DNA of 29,726 bases from CAG-877 sp963645945 (lineage in GTDB: Bacteria > Bacillota_I > Bacilli_A > RF39 > UBA660). The DNA is taken from the NCBI GenBank assembly GCA_963645945.1, contig CAVIUA010000005.1, positions 1 through 29,726 on the forward strand. The letters run 5' to 3'. The notes below the pieces were generated by a model. It searched no databases. It saw nothing but the letters and a program-made list of their open reading frames with translations, and was not told where the DNA came from. The position numbers were made by a program, and so were the translations under genes. This document shows, in pieces, positions 17,207 to 24,036 of this stretch (position 1 is the first letter of the stretch; each line of letters begins with the position of its first letter).

Positions 17207-19189
17207 TTCATTATCATTTATCTTTGTATCATTATCTTTTTTTAAATCAGTCTTTTCTTCATCATCGGTATCATTGCCAGTGTTATTTTCAGTCTTTTCT
17301 TCATCTTTACTATCTTTTTTATCATCAGTTTCTTTATCATCATCTTTAGTTGTATCTTTTTTACTACTATCTTTAAGCGTTAATACAACACTACCATTAA
17401 TTAAATCAATACGTTTAGACTCAGGATAACTTTGTGAAACGACAACACCATCATCATCACCTTCAAAGGTAACTTTAACACCGTATCTACTAGCAATAGA
17501 CCTTGCTTGTTGTTCAGTATATCCAATAAAACTTGGCAATAACTTATAAAGACTAGAAGTCTTATAAGGCCCTTTACCTATAATTTCTTTTTCATATGTT
17601 TCATTTATAGAGAAACTAAATTCTGTAATATCAGTATGATCAGCTAACTCTAAATTTTCCTTCATAGCTTGAACAATGTCATCACGACTATTTTCATTAG
17701 GAACATAATTATAAAGTACCATTCTCATTCTTTCATCATATATCATTTGACTATTACCAGCTAAATATAATTGTTGAATATTAATTATATCAGCTTCATC
17801 AGAGGATAAACTACGTTTTACAATGTCTTTAGCAATGTTATAGAATGATAACATTTGTTGAGTAGTTAAATTTGTATCCAAACTATTAGAAACGGTATCT
17901 AATATTTCCATAAACTTACTAACACTAGAAATTGTTTTAATCTTATTAGCAAGAGCCATTACAATTTCTTGTTGATGTTGATTTCGACCGAAGTCACCGT
18001 TAACTAAAGCTTTTCTATTTCTTGCATATACCAATGCCTGCTCACCATCTAATGTTTGAAGACCAGGATTAATACATACTTGTCCACCACGAGAAGAATC
18101 ATCAGTACATAATGTTTGTTCAACATTTATTTCAACACCATCAACAGCATTAACTAACTTAACTAGACCCTTAAAATTAATTTTAGCATAATAATCTATA
18201 TTAACACCTAAATAATTCTCAATAGTATTCATCATACAATCATTGCCATATGCAGCAGCATGAGTAATTTTATTTTCAGCTTTATTAGACCAACAAGCAA
18301 TAGGAACATAACTGTCTCTTGGGATAGACAACATAGTAGCATTTAACGTTTTAGGATTAAAAGTAACTAATATTAATGTATCACCATTTGCAACAGCATT
18401 CTTAGACAAAACCTCATCAGTAGAGTCAATTCCCATAAGTAGTATTGTAAAAGGTTCAGTTATATCTTTACCAGTAGATTCAGTTTCAACAGAAGATGTA
18501 GCGGACTTTTTCATCTTTTTTTCTTTAGTTAAAATAATCTTAGTATCACTTTCAATATTTTCATATTCAGAAATAGTTTTAAACATAGAAGCATAATCAG
18601 TAGGTAATATAATAGCATCTACTTCTTTAGCGTATAAATCAGTAATCATAGATTGATAATCGCTATAATCAATCAATTCATTTTCATCATATAATTTATT
18701 ATCATCAATAATTTCTTGAGGAATAATATATCCATCTGGTGACTTTTTATTATTATCATCTAAAACACCTATTTTATAATCCCGAATATCATTAATATCC
18801 TCAGACTCATTACTAGCCATAACAACAACACTAGAAGAATAGGTAATTTGTGACTTATTCATATTACTTAACTTACCATACAAGTAAAAAATAACAATAC
18901 CTACAAAAGCACAAATTAAAGTATATAAAATCATAAAAACAATATATCCAATACGTTTAGAATGTTTCTTTTTTGGGCGTTTCTTAAAAATACCTTTAGT
19001 CTTAAAAATAATAATTAAATCAATCAATACCAAAATACCAATAATAATGTATCTAATCATATTTTCAATAGACTGTAATGAAAATATCTCGTATATAGCA
19101 AACCCACTACTTAACAAAGACAAAATTGTTAAAATTAGTAGTACAATTTTTAAAATCGATTTTTTTTTCTTTTCTCTGTCTTTACGCAT
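17204..19189 (-). CDS. LytR-CpsA-Psr (LCP) family wall polymer transferase with PASTA-like domain
   Basis: 661 aa from the ATG at 19189, chosen because GGAGG lies 7 nt upstream; an in-frame TTG at 19207 would put that site inside the gene. Three membrane helices lie at about 11-37, 45-63 and 80-105. An outer accessory region (~110-225) with a solute-binding-like pattern follows, then the LCP catalytic domain at ~245-420 with GDTLIL, SIPRDSY, YARNRK and GDFGRNQHQQ (pyrophosphate/metal-binding Arg and Asp). LCP enzymes attach teichoic acid or capsular polymers to peptidoglycan. C-terminal to it is one PASTA-like repeat (FIGYTEQQARSIASRYG ... VVLTLK), then a ~60-residue low-complexity K/D/E/T tail. 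The PASTA addition is uncommon for LCP proteins. It has its own minus-strand promoter. Confidence 0.9.
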   Translation of the reverse strand: MRKDREKKKKSILKIVLLILTILSLLSSGFAIYEIFSLQSIENMIRYIIIGILVLIDLIIIFKTKGIFKKRPKKKHSKRIGYIVFMILYTLICAFVGIVIFYLYGKLSNMNKSQITYSSSVVVMASNESEDINDIRDYKIGVLDDNNKKSPDGYIIPQEIIDDNKLYDENELIDYSDYQSMITDLYAKEVDAIILPTDYASMFKTISEYENIESDTKIILTKEKKMKKSATSSVETESTGKDITEPFTILLMGIDSTDEVLSKNAVANGDTLILVTFNPKTLNATMLSIPRDSYVPIACWSNKAENKITHAAAYGNDCMMNTIENYLGVNIDYYAKINFKGLVKLVNAVDGVEINVEQTLCTDDSSRGGQVCINPGLQTLDGEQALVYARNRKALVNGDFGRNQHQQEIVMALANKIKTISSVSKFMEILDTVSNSLDTNLTTQQMLSFYNIAKDIVKRSLSSDEADIINIQQLYLAGNSQMIYDERMRMVLYNYVPNENSRDDIVQAMKENLELADHTDITEFSFSINETYEKEIIGKGPYKTSSLYKLLPSFIGYTEQQARSIASRYGVKVTFEGDDDGVVVSQSYPESKRIDLINGSVVLTLKDSSKKDTTKDDDKETDDKKDSKDEEKTENNTGNDTDDEEKTDLKKDNDTKINDNE

Positions 19190-19228
19190 ATATAAACCTC
19201 CAACCAATCGTTAAATTATACAATTAAT

Positions 19229-19257
19229 ATTATATCCAAAAACAGTTAATATATCAA
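19229..19257 (-). promoter_or_regulatory. Sigma-A promoter of the LCP gene
   Basis: Reading the minus strand, TTGATA (19257-19252), 17 bp, TATAAT (19234-19229), about 40 bp before the start codon. Confidence 0.7.
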
Positions 19258-19366
19258 GGAATAGAAAAAAGTAATGATAAAATCGTAAAGCTAATTTACA
19301 CTTTACATTTAATGTTAAAATATTTGTAAAGTTATCGTAAAAAAACAACAAAAACATCTTAAAAAA

Positions 19367-19395
19367 TTAAGAAATAATCATATAACTGATATAAT
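19367..19395 (+). promoter_or_regulatory. Promoter of the glucosaminidase gene
   Basis: TTAAGA (19367-19372), 17 bp, TATAAT (19390-19395), with TGA before it (extended -10). Between this and the divergent LCP promoter are GTAAAG/CTTTAC inverted elements (19285-19290, 19301-19306, again GTAAAG at 19326-19331) and a repeated ATCGTAAA (19282, 19334), which could be shared operator sites; that is only suggestive. Confidence 0.6.
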
Positions 19396-19425
19396 ATAAT
19401 TGATAAAATAGGAAGGAGGAAAATA

Positions 19426-22400
19426 ATGAAAAAAATAATTATCTTTACATTCTTTATTATGTCCTCCTTTTTACTAATCCCAAGTAATGTAAAAGCATAT
19501 TCATCAGAAGATTATAAAAATAGAACTCTATGTGGAAATTATGAAGTAGCAGGTTTTCATACTGATGGTGTAATAGACAAAGTCAGTTGTCATGATACAT
19601 ATGCTGAAGCAAAAAAATTCATGGTAAATAACGGAGCAGATGATTTAGCCATAATGACTAAAGTCAATGGAGTAACTAAAATACTAGATTGCAATGTAGG
19701 ACTTTTAGACATGAGTGTAAATCCAACAACACTAACTTATTTCTATCGTGAATCAGCTTTAAAAAATAATTTAACATATATGGATACAGGTTCGTTATAT
19801 GGTGGTGTAGATGCCGTATTACTAGAAACAGAATATAACAGTTCTAAAGGAGTCTGGGTTGCTAAAGTAAGAATAGGTAATAGTACTTCCTGGGTAAGTC
19901 AAGAAGCATATGAAGTAGTACCAATAACTTGGATAAAGTCATCCAGCTCATATACTGTAACTAATGACTATATTAAACATAATTATGTAAATAAAATACA
20001 AGAATATTATTCAGGTAGTAGAGGAAGTATCATTGGCCCTAAACCAGATATGTTATCAGTAGGAACTTATTACAGTTTCGATGGGCATTATTTTTATAAA
20101 GATATAAAAACACTAGTAAAAGATTATAAAAATAATACATACAATAACTCTATAAATAAAAGTAATCCATATTACAATTATTATATGTATCTATCAAATC
20201 ATACTAAAACAGTATACTCAAGCCAAAATATAAATGAATACATTAGAAATAATATGTCCATTACAAAAAATGCATACGGAAAATATGTAGATGGAATAAC
20301 TAATAAAGGTTCAAGACTATATCAGACAGGAACATATTTTTATTATTCTCAGGAAAAATATGGAGTTAACGCATTGCTTTCATTAAGTTTAAGTAGAAAT
20401 GAAACTGGTAATGGAAGAAGTAGAATAGCAATAGAAAAAAATAATGGTTTTGGACTTAATGCTGTTGATTCAAATCCATATCATACTTCAGACTGGTATG
20501 CAACATTTTCATCAAGTATTTTAGGATATGCATCAGGTTGGGTAACATATGGCTATGCAGATCCAACAGATTGGCGCTACTTTGGTCCACAATTTGGTGA
20601 TAAAGGAACAGGAATGAATGTAAAATACGCATCAGACACTTACTGGAGTGAAAAAATGGCTGCTAATTACTATAGTTTTGATAAATCAAAAGGATTACAA
20701 GATTATAATTATTATCAATTAGGAGTAGTGACTGGACCAACAGCAGTTTATTCAGATGCTACTAATACTTCAAAATATATTTATACATATCCAGAAGCAG
20801 AAGATGCTTTAGTAATAGTAGGAGAGAAAAAAGGACAGTCAGTAAATGGTAATACAACTTGGTATAAAATAATGAGCGACTACAACCTTGACTCAAACTT
20901 TAATATAATTTCATCAGGAGATTATAACTGGAATAGCTACGTATATGTACCAGCTGCATATGTAAAGAAGATTAATACTGGAAAGAATGGATATATCGCG
21001 CCAACTTCAGTTCCAGAATATTCAGACACTAATTACACATATGATTTATATGATACAGGAAACACTTTTTCACCAAGAGTTGCAGTTACAACAAAGGATA
21101 CTAACTATTATTACGATTCAACATTAGAAAACCAAAAAGGACAAGCCCTTTTAAAAGGAAAATATGTTATAGTTTATGCAACAGCCTATGATAGTAATAA
21201 AAAAGAAGTATCATACTTAGTAACATCAGATTATTTTTATAGTCAAAAAGACTGGGTGCCAGCAGATACAATTAATTTTATAAGTGCTGAATATGCCTAT
21301 GTAACAATGTCAACAACAGGTAACTATTATACCTGGGTAAACTCAGTAACAGAAGATACTGAAGCAACTAAAATATCTGGTTTATATGATAAAGCATATG
21401 TACCAATACTAGATAAAAAAGAAGTATCAGGACAATTATGGTATAAAGTGCCAGTAAACTTATCTTCAAATACAAATTCATATGGCTGGACACTAGCTAA
21501 AACTGAAGACGCTACGTTCACACTTTCAACAGTAACTGTGGAAAACACTGCACCAGAAATAAAAGCTATGGATAAAACAATTGTCCAAGGTACAAATATA
21601 AATCTATTAGACGGTGTAGAAGGAATTGATAAAGAAGATGGAAACGTAGAAGTAAAAGTAAAATCTTCAAACTTAGATATCAATAAAGCAGGAACATACC
21701 AAGTAACATACCAAGCAACAGATAGTAAAAATGCTTCAGTAGAAAAAACAATTACTATAACAGTAACAGAAAATAAAAAACCAGTTATAACTGCTAAAGA
21801 CAAGACAATAACAAAAGGTTATGATTATGATCCAAAACAAGATGTAGAAGCAAATGATGAAGAGGATGGTAAACTAGAAGTAGTAGTGTTAACAAATGAC
21901 GTAAATACTAACGAACTAGGGACATATCAAGTAACATACCAAGCAACAGATAGTTATAACCAAGCAGTAGTAAAAACTATCAATATTACTGTAGTTGCTA
22001 ATCAATTACCTACAATAAACGTATCTAACAAAATTATCTATTTAAATGAAGAATTTGATGAAAAAGAAGGCGTTGAAGTACTTGATCCAGAAGATGGTAA
22101 TATAACAGATAAAATAAAGGTAAAAGAATCAACAGTTGATATTACTAAAGTAGGAGAGTACAAAGTAGTTTATGAAGTAACAGATAGTTATAAAGATACA
22201 GTAACTAAAGAAATAAAGGTAACTGTAGCAGAAAAAAAATTAGTAGAAACATCTGGTAATTTCTACTTTGATTATTTAAAAGAAGTAGATAATAATTTAC
22301 AGCTAAGAGGCTATTTAACAGTAAATGGTATGAATAATACATTAAATGAAAATATAACATATAAAGTAATATTTATGGATGAATCAGGTAATACATATAC

Positions 22401-23169
22401 ACAAAAAGCTATTAGAATTACTGATTTATCTGATATAAAAAGACCAATAACTAAAACAGACAATTATACATACACACATGCTTGGTTTTATATAAATATT
22501 GATGTAGAAAAACTACCAAACGCTAATTATATAATGTATGTACAAGCAGAATCTGATAAAACATATTCTAAAGTACTCGTGAATAACAAGTTATATAAAA
22601 CAGAAATTACAGGATATGAAACAGATGAAAAAACTGTAAATATAAAGAACAACTATGGTAATAAAACATCAGCAGTAACTTTATATATAAGAGATGAGCA
22701 ACCTAAAAAAAATGTAGGTAGTTATTACAATCAATTCGATGTATGGAGAACTTTAGAATTTATTAATAATAAACTACACATAAAAGGTGCTTCATATTCA
22801 TATGGTATGAATCTATCTACAATATCAAAAGTAGAAAGAAAGATCATATTTGAAAATAAAGAAACACTAAAGACTTATACATTTGATTTAGGAAGTATAA
22901 CAAATGGACTTTATAAAGTAGCTTTACCAGAGTCTGATAACTTAGATAAAACAAGAGCTTGGTATGACGCTACAATAGATATAAGCAAGTTAGAAAAGGG
23001 TACTTATTCAATATTTATTACTACTAAATCTAATTTAACTGATTTCTCAGAATTAAATGATAATCTAAGGAGAAGTTTAACAGATAAAAAAGCAAATATA
23101 AATAATAAGGATTATCAGTTTATATTAGATACTAAAAATGGAAATAATATTGAACTAGAAGTTAGTTAA
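19426..23169 (+). CDS. Large secreted GH73-type endo-beta-N-acetylglucosaminidase with SH3-like and Ig-like repeats
   Basis: 1247 aa. A signal peptide (residues 1-24, cut after VKA) leads into an N-terminal module (~25-165). A glucosaminidase domain (~170-420) follows with catalytic E326 in SLSRNETGNG and FGLNAVDSNPY, which would cleave glycan strands of peptidoglycan. Three SH3-like wall-binding modules (~428-520, 548-620, 625-702) come next, then three Ig-like DUF5011-type repeats (~706-787, 784-862, 860-936), two of which share GTYQVTYQATDS. The last ~300 residues hold two related beta-rich modules (~942-1063 and ~1095-1230; AWFYINIDVEKL versus AWYDATIDISKL). No LPXTG or membrane anchor is present, so attachment is probably through SH3 modules. 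AAGGAGG lies 6 nt before the ATG. It stands between LCP and PASTA genes in a wall-biogenesis cluster. Confidence 0.88.
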   Translation: MKKIIIFTFFIMSSFLLIPSNVKAYSSEDYKNRTLCGNYEVAGFHTDGVIDKVSCHDTYAEAKKFMVNNGADDLAIMTKVNGVTKILDCNVGLLDMSVNPTTLTYFYRESALKNNLTYMDTGSLYGGVDAVLLETEYNSSKGVWVAKVRIGNSTSWVSQEAYEVVPITWIKSSSSYTVTNDYIKHNYVNKIQEYYSGSRGSIIGPKPDMLSVGTYYSFDGHYFYKDIKTLVKDYKNNTYNNSINKSNPYYNYYMYLSNHTKTVYSSQNINEYIRNNMSITKNAYGKYVDGITNKGSRLYQTGTYFYYSQEKYGVNALLSLSLSRNETGNGRSRIAIEKNNGFGLNAVDSNPYHTSDWYATFSSSILGYASGWVTYGYADPTDWRYFGPQFGDKGTGMNVKYASDTYWSEKMAANYYSFDKSKGLQDYNYYQLGVVTGPTAVYSDATNTSKYIYTYPEAEDALVIVGEKKGQSVNGNTTWYKIMSDYNLDSNFNIISSGDYNWNSYVYVPAAYVKKINTGKNGYIAPTSVPEYSDTNYTYDLYDTGNTFSPRVAVTTKDTNYYYDSTLENQKGQALLKGKYVIVYATAYDSNKKEVSYLVTSDYFYSQKDWVPADTINFISAEYAYVTMSTTGNYYTWVNSVTEDTEATKISGLYDKAYVPILDKKEVSGQLWYKVPVNLSSNTNSYGWTLAKTEDATFTLSTVTVENTAPEIKAMDKTIVQGTNINLLDGVEGIDKEDGNVEVKVKSSNLDINKAGTYQVTYQATDSKNASVEKTITITVTENKKPVITAKDKTITKGYDYDPKQDVEANDEEDGKLEVVVLTNDVNTNELGTYQVTYQATDSYNQAVVKTINITVVANQLPTINVSNKIIYLNEEFDEKEGVEVLDPEDGNITDKIKVKESTVDITKVGEYKVVYEVTDSYKDTVTKEIKVTVAEKKLVETSGNFYFDYLKEVDNNLQLRGYLTVNGMNNTLNENITYKVIFMDESGNTYTQKAIRITDLSDIKRPITKTDNYTYTHAWFYINIDVEKLPNANYIMYVQAESDKTYSKVLVNNKLYKTEITGYETDEKTVNIKNNYGNKTSAVTLYIRDEQPKKNVGSYYNQFDVWRTLEFINNKLHIKGASYSYGMNLSTISKVERKIIFENKETLKTYTFDLGSITNGLYKVALPESDNLDKTRAWYDATIDISKLEKGTYSIFITTKSNLTDFSELNDNLRRSLTDKKANINNKDYQFILDTKNGNNIELEVS
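21690..21956 (+). repeat. Internal repeat of Ig-like module coding sequence
   Basis: A ~33-bp segment coding for the end of an Ig-like repeat (GTYQVTYQATDS) occurs twice, starting near 21692 and 21920, with one base difference (accaag versus atcaag). It marks recent duplication of the module. Confidence 0.75.
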
Positions 23170-23229
23170 AAGGCTTTCATGACAATTACAATGAAAAATA
23201 ATAATTTCAGAGCAATTGTCAAAAGAACG

Positions 23230-23258
23230 TTGAATAATCAAGTAAAATGTGCTAATAT
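23230..23258 (+). promoter_or_regulatory. Promoter of small RNA, copy A
   Basis: TTGAAT (23230-23235), 17 bp, TAATAT (23253-23258), with TGC directly before it (extended -10). The same layout is kept in copy B although the spacer sequence differs. The predicted start is ~23265. Confidence 0.75.
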
Positions 23259-23284
23259 AAATATGTCAAGGAAACTTGCATAAT

Positions 23285-23325
23285 ATAAAAAAAGAGGAAC
23301 ATTTAATTAGCGTGAATGTCGCCTC
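23285..23325 (-). terminator. Minus-strand terminator of the peptide mRNA, copy A
   Basis: On the minus strand the stem GAGG..ACATT/AATGT..CCTC (23325-23315 with 23303-23294) is followed by seven T's (23293-23287). Copy B keeps the stem and six T's. This gives the peptide mRNA a defined 3' end that lies inside the small RNA gene. Confidence 0.65.
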
Positions 23326-23350
23326 AAAAAACGTAAAATTTTTATGAGCA

Positions 23351-23380
23351 GGCACTCTACTTAAGAGTGTCTATTTTTTT
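23351..23380 (+). terminator. Terminator of small RNA, copy A
   Basis: An 8-bp stem GGCACTCT/AGAGTGTC (one G-T pair; 23351-23358 with 23364-23371) has a 5-nt loop, then TATTTTTTT. In copy B the G-T pair is an A-T pair, so pairing is preserved. Confidence 0.8.
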
Positions 23381-23463
23381 ATAGTCATTACCAGTAAGGT
23401 AAGGAGTAATAAAATGATACATGTGTATCTTAAAACCTTTATAATAAAAGTTCTAATCCTCAT
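23371..23463 (-). CDS. Putative type I toxin-like membrane peptide, copy A (30 aa)
   Basis: A 30-residue peptide starting MRIRTFIIKV with a positively charged N-terminus, a hydrophobic helix rich in Leu and Ile (about residues 15-26) and a Lys-Lys end: the composition of small membrane toxins such as TxpA, BsrG or AapA, though I see no sequence match to a family I know. The ribosome site AAAGGAGG (23480-23473 on the minus strand) is perfect, 9 nt before the ATG. A leader hairpin covers this site. A promoter with TATAAT at 23532-23527 is predicted to start the mRNA at 23520. The stop TAG directly abuts the convergent small-RNA terminator. Toxic activity is inferred from architecture. Confidence 0.65.
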   Translation of the reverse strand: MRIRTFIIKVLRYTCIILLLLTLLVMTIKK

Positions 23464-23471
23464 ATATATCA

Positions 23472-23499
23472 ACCTCCTTTCTAAAATAGAAATAGAGGT
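23472..23499 (-). promoter_or_regulatory. Shine-Dalgarno-sequestering hairpin in the peptide mRNA leader, copy A
   Basis: On the minus strand ACCTCTATTTCT pairs with AGAAAGGAGGT (11 bp, one T-G pair, one bulged A) over a 5-nt loop, burying the AAAGGAGG ribosome site. It is identical in copy B (23855-23882). Confidence 0.75.
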
Positions 23500-23526
23500 G
23501 ACACTCAAAATAAATGTTCCGAAAGG

Positions 23527-23555
23527 ATTATATATTAAATAAAATAATGATGCAA
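23527..23555 (-). promoter_or_regulatory. Promoter of the peptide mRNA, copy A
   Basis: Reading the minus strand, TTGCAT (23555-23550), 17 bp, TATAAT (23532-23527). Six bases later the conserved GGAACATTTA begins at 23520, which is where transcription should start. Confidence 0.6.
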
Positions 23556-23626
23556 ATGAGCAAAATATAAAATTATCATAAAATAAATACGTGAGTTTTC
23601 AAATTTCTAAATCTATCAAAAGAACG

Positions 23627-23655
23627 TTGAAAAAACAAAGAAACTATGCTAATAT
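23627..23655 (+). promoter_or_regulatory. Promoter of small RNA, copy B
   Basis: TTGAAA (23627-23632), 17 bp, TAATAT (23650-23655), with TGC before it. The boxes are conserved with copy A while the spacer differs. Confidence 0.75.
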
Positions 23656-23681
23656 AAATATGTCAAGGAAACTTGCATAAA

Positions 23682-23721
23682 ATAAAAAAGAGGAACATTT
23701 AAATAGTGTGAATGTCGCCTC
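23682..23721 (-). terminator. Minus-strand terminator of the peptide mRNA, copy B
   Basis: The stem GAGG..ACATT/AATGT..CCTC on the minus strand is followed by TTTTTTATTTT. It is equivalent to 23285-23325 in copy A. Confidence 0.6.
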
Positions 23722-23735
23722 AAAAAGTTTGTGTT

Positions 23736-23763
23736 GACACTCTACTTAAGAGTGTCTATTTTT
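23736..23763 (+). terminator. Terminator of small RNA, copy B
   Basis: A perfect 8-bp stem GACACTCT/AGAGTGTC (23736-23743 with 23749-23756), 5-nt loop, then TATTTTT. Confidence 0.8.
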
Positions 23764-23846
23764 ATTGCTAATACCAGTAAGGTAAGGAGTAATAAAATGA
23801 TACATGTGTATCTTAAAACCTTTATAATAAAAGTTCTAATCCTCAT
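23742..23846 (-). CDS. Putative type I toxin-like membrane peptide, copy B (34 aa)
   Basis: 34 residues. The first 25 are identical to copy A (MRIRTFIIKV..., hydrophobic helix ending LLTLLV). The C-terminus then differs (LAIKIDTLK) because the T-tract next to the stop is two bases shorter, shifting the frame past the copy A stop into the terminator stem. The ribosome site AAAGGAGG and the leader hairpin are identical to copy A. The -10 box TATAAT (23916-23911) is present, but no good -35 box is seen, so expression may be weaker. Function inferred as for copy A. Confidence 0.62.
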   Translation of the reverse strand: MRIRTFIIKVLRYTCIILLLLTLLVLAIKIDTLK

Positions 23847-23854
23847 ATATATCT

Positions 23855-23882
23855 ACCTCCTTTCTAAAATAGAAATAGAGGT
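23855..23882 (-). promoter_or_regulatory. Shine-Dalgarno-sequestering hairpin, copy B
   Basis: The same 11-bp stem as 23472-23499 in copy A. It buries the ribosome site of the copy B peptide. Confidence 0.75.
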
Positions 23883-23910
23883 GACACTCAAAATAAATGT
23901 TCCAACAAGC

Positions 23911-23916
23911 ATTATA
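23911..23916 (-). promoter_or_regulatory. -10 box of peptide mRNA promoter, copy B
   Basis: TATAAT on the minus strand, seven bases before GGAACATTTA at 23903. The expected -35 position reads TTTTAT, which is poor compared with TTGCAT in copy A. Confidence 0.45.
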
Positions 23917-23946
23917 TACTATATAAAATATTAATAAAAATGCCTA

Positions 23947-23989
23947 AAATAAAGAATTCATACCATAAAACAGTATGAATTCTTTATTT
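23947..23989 (-). terminator. Long perfect hairpin, terminator of the PASTA gene
   Basis: A 17-bp perfect inverted repeat (23947-23963 with 23973-23989) has a 9-nt loop. On the minus strand it ends in TTTATTTTA. It lies 48 bp after the PASTA gene stop and could also stop plus-strand read-through from the cassette. Confidence 0.75.
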
Positions 23990-24036
23990 CATTTATAAAA
24001 ATAATAATTTAAATAAATATAACATTCCAAATACAA

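Larger units (their letters stand above)
23265..23380 (+). ncRNA. Putative antisense antitoxin RNA, copy A
   Basis: A predicted ~115-nt transcript from the promoter at 23230-23258 to the T-tract at 23380. It has a 5' hairpin with a GAAA tetraloop (ATG-t-CAAG-GAAA-CTTG-CAT, 23263-23282). A middle hairpin is GAGG/CCTC plus ACATT/AATGT (23294-23303 with 23315-23325). A terminator stem lies at 23351-23371. There is no convincing ORF with a ribosome site in it. It is complementary to about 90 nt of the 3' part of the predicted minus-strand peptide mRNA, as in TxpA/RatA or BsrG/SR4 (established type I systems with 3' overlaps). Confidence 0.65.
23219..23520. repeat. Direct repeat copy A: putative type I toxin-antitoxin cassette
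   Basis: This 302-bp segment is repeated as copy B at 23616-23903. The two copies are almost identical over the peptide gene and its leader (one base difference in over 100 bp, 23389-23520). The small-RNA half is more diverged, with indels but conserved promoter, stems and terminators. It contains two converging transcription units, annotated separately. Confidence 0.9.
23662..23763 (+). ncRNA. Putative antisense antitoxin RNA, copy B
   Basis: A predicted ~100-nt transcript with the same three stem-loops as copy A: GAAA-capped CAAG/CTTG hairpin, GAGG..ACATT/AATGT..CCTC hairpin (23690-23699 with 23711-23721), and a perfect 8-bp terminator stem. The linker between the second and third stem is shorter and different from copy A, which could give each RNA specificity for its own target. 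Confidence 0.65.
23616..23903. repeat. Direct repeat copy B: putative type I toxin-antitoxin cassette
   Basis: A 288-bp tandem partner of copy A, separated from it by 95 bp of unrelated AT-rich sequence. Same orientation, same internal elements. Indels of a few bases in the small-RNA loop region and in the T-tract explain the shorter length. Confidence 0.9.

Noticed and set aside
21327..21803. 158-codon minus-strand ORF inside the glucosaminidase gene
   Set aside because: It is antisense to the conserved Ig-like repeats, with no ribosome site, promoter or recognisable domain.
23181..23220. GACAATT/AATTGTC inverted repeat after the glucosaminidase as a terminator
   Set aside because: Long loop and no T-tract on either strand. 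It may still help end the mRNA, but support is too weak.
23414..23542. Plus-strand 42-codon ORF in cassette copy A (and 23797-23934 in copy B) as the main gene
   Set aside because: It has a ribosome site but lies downstream of the small-RNA terminator with no promoter, while the minus strand has promoter, leader hairpin, ribosome site and terminator. Kept only as a finding.
23219..23903. CRISPR array or insertion sequence
   Set aside because: Only two ~300-bp units, no short repeat/spacer pattern, no transposase, and no terminal inverted repeats with target duplication.
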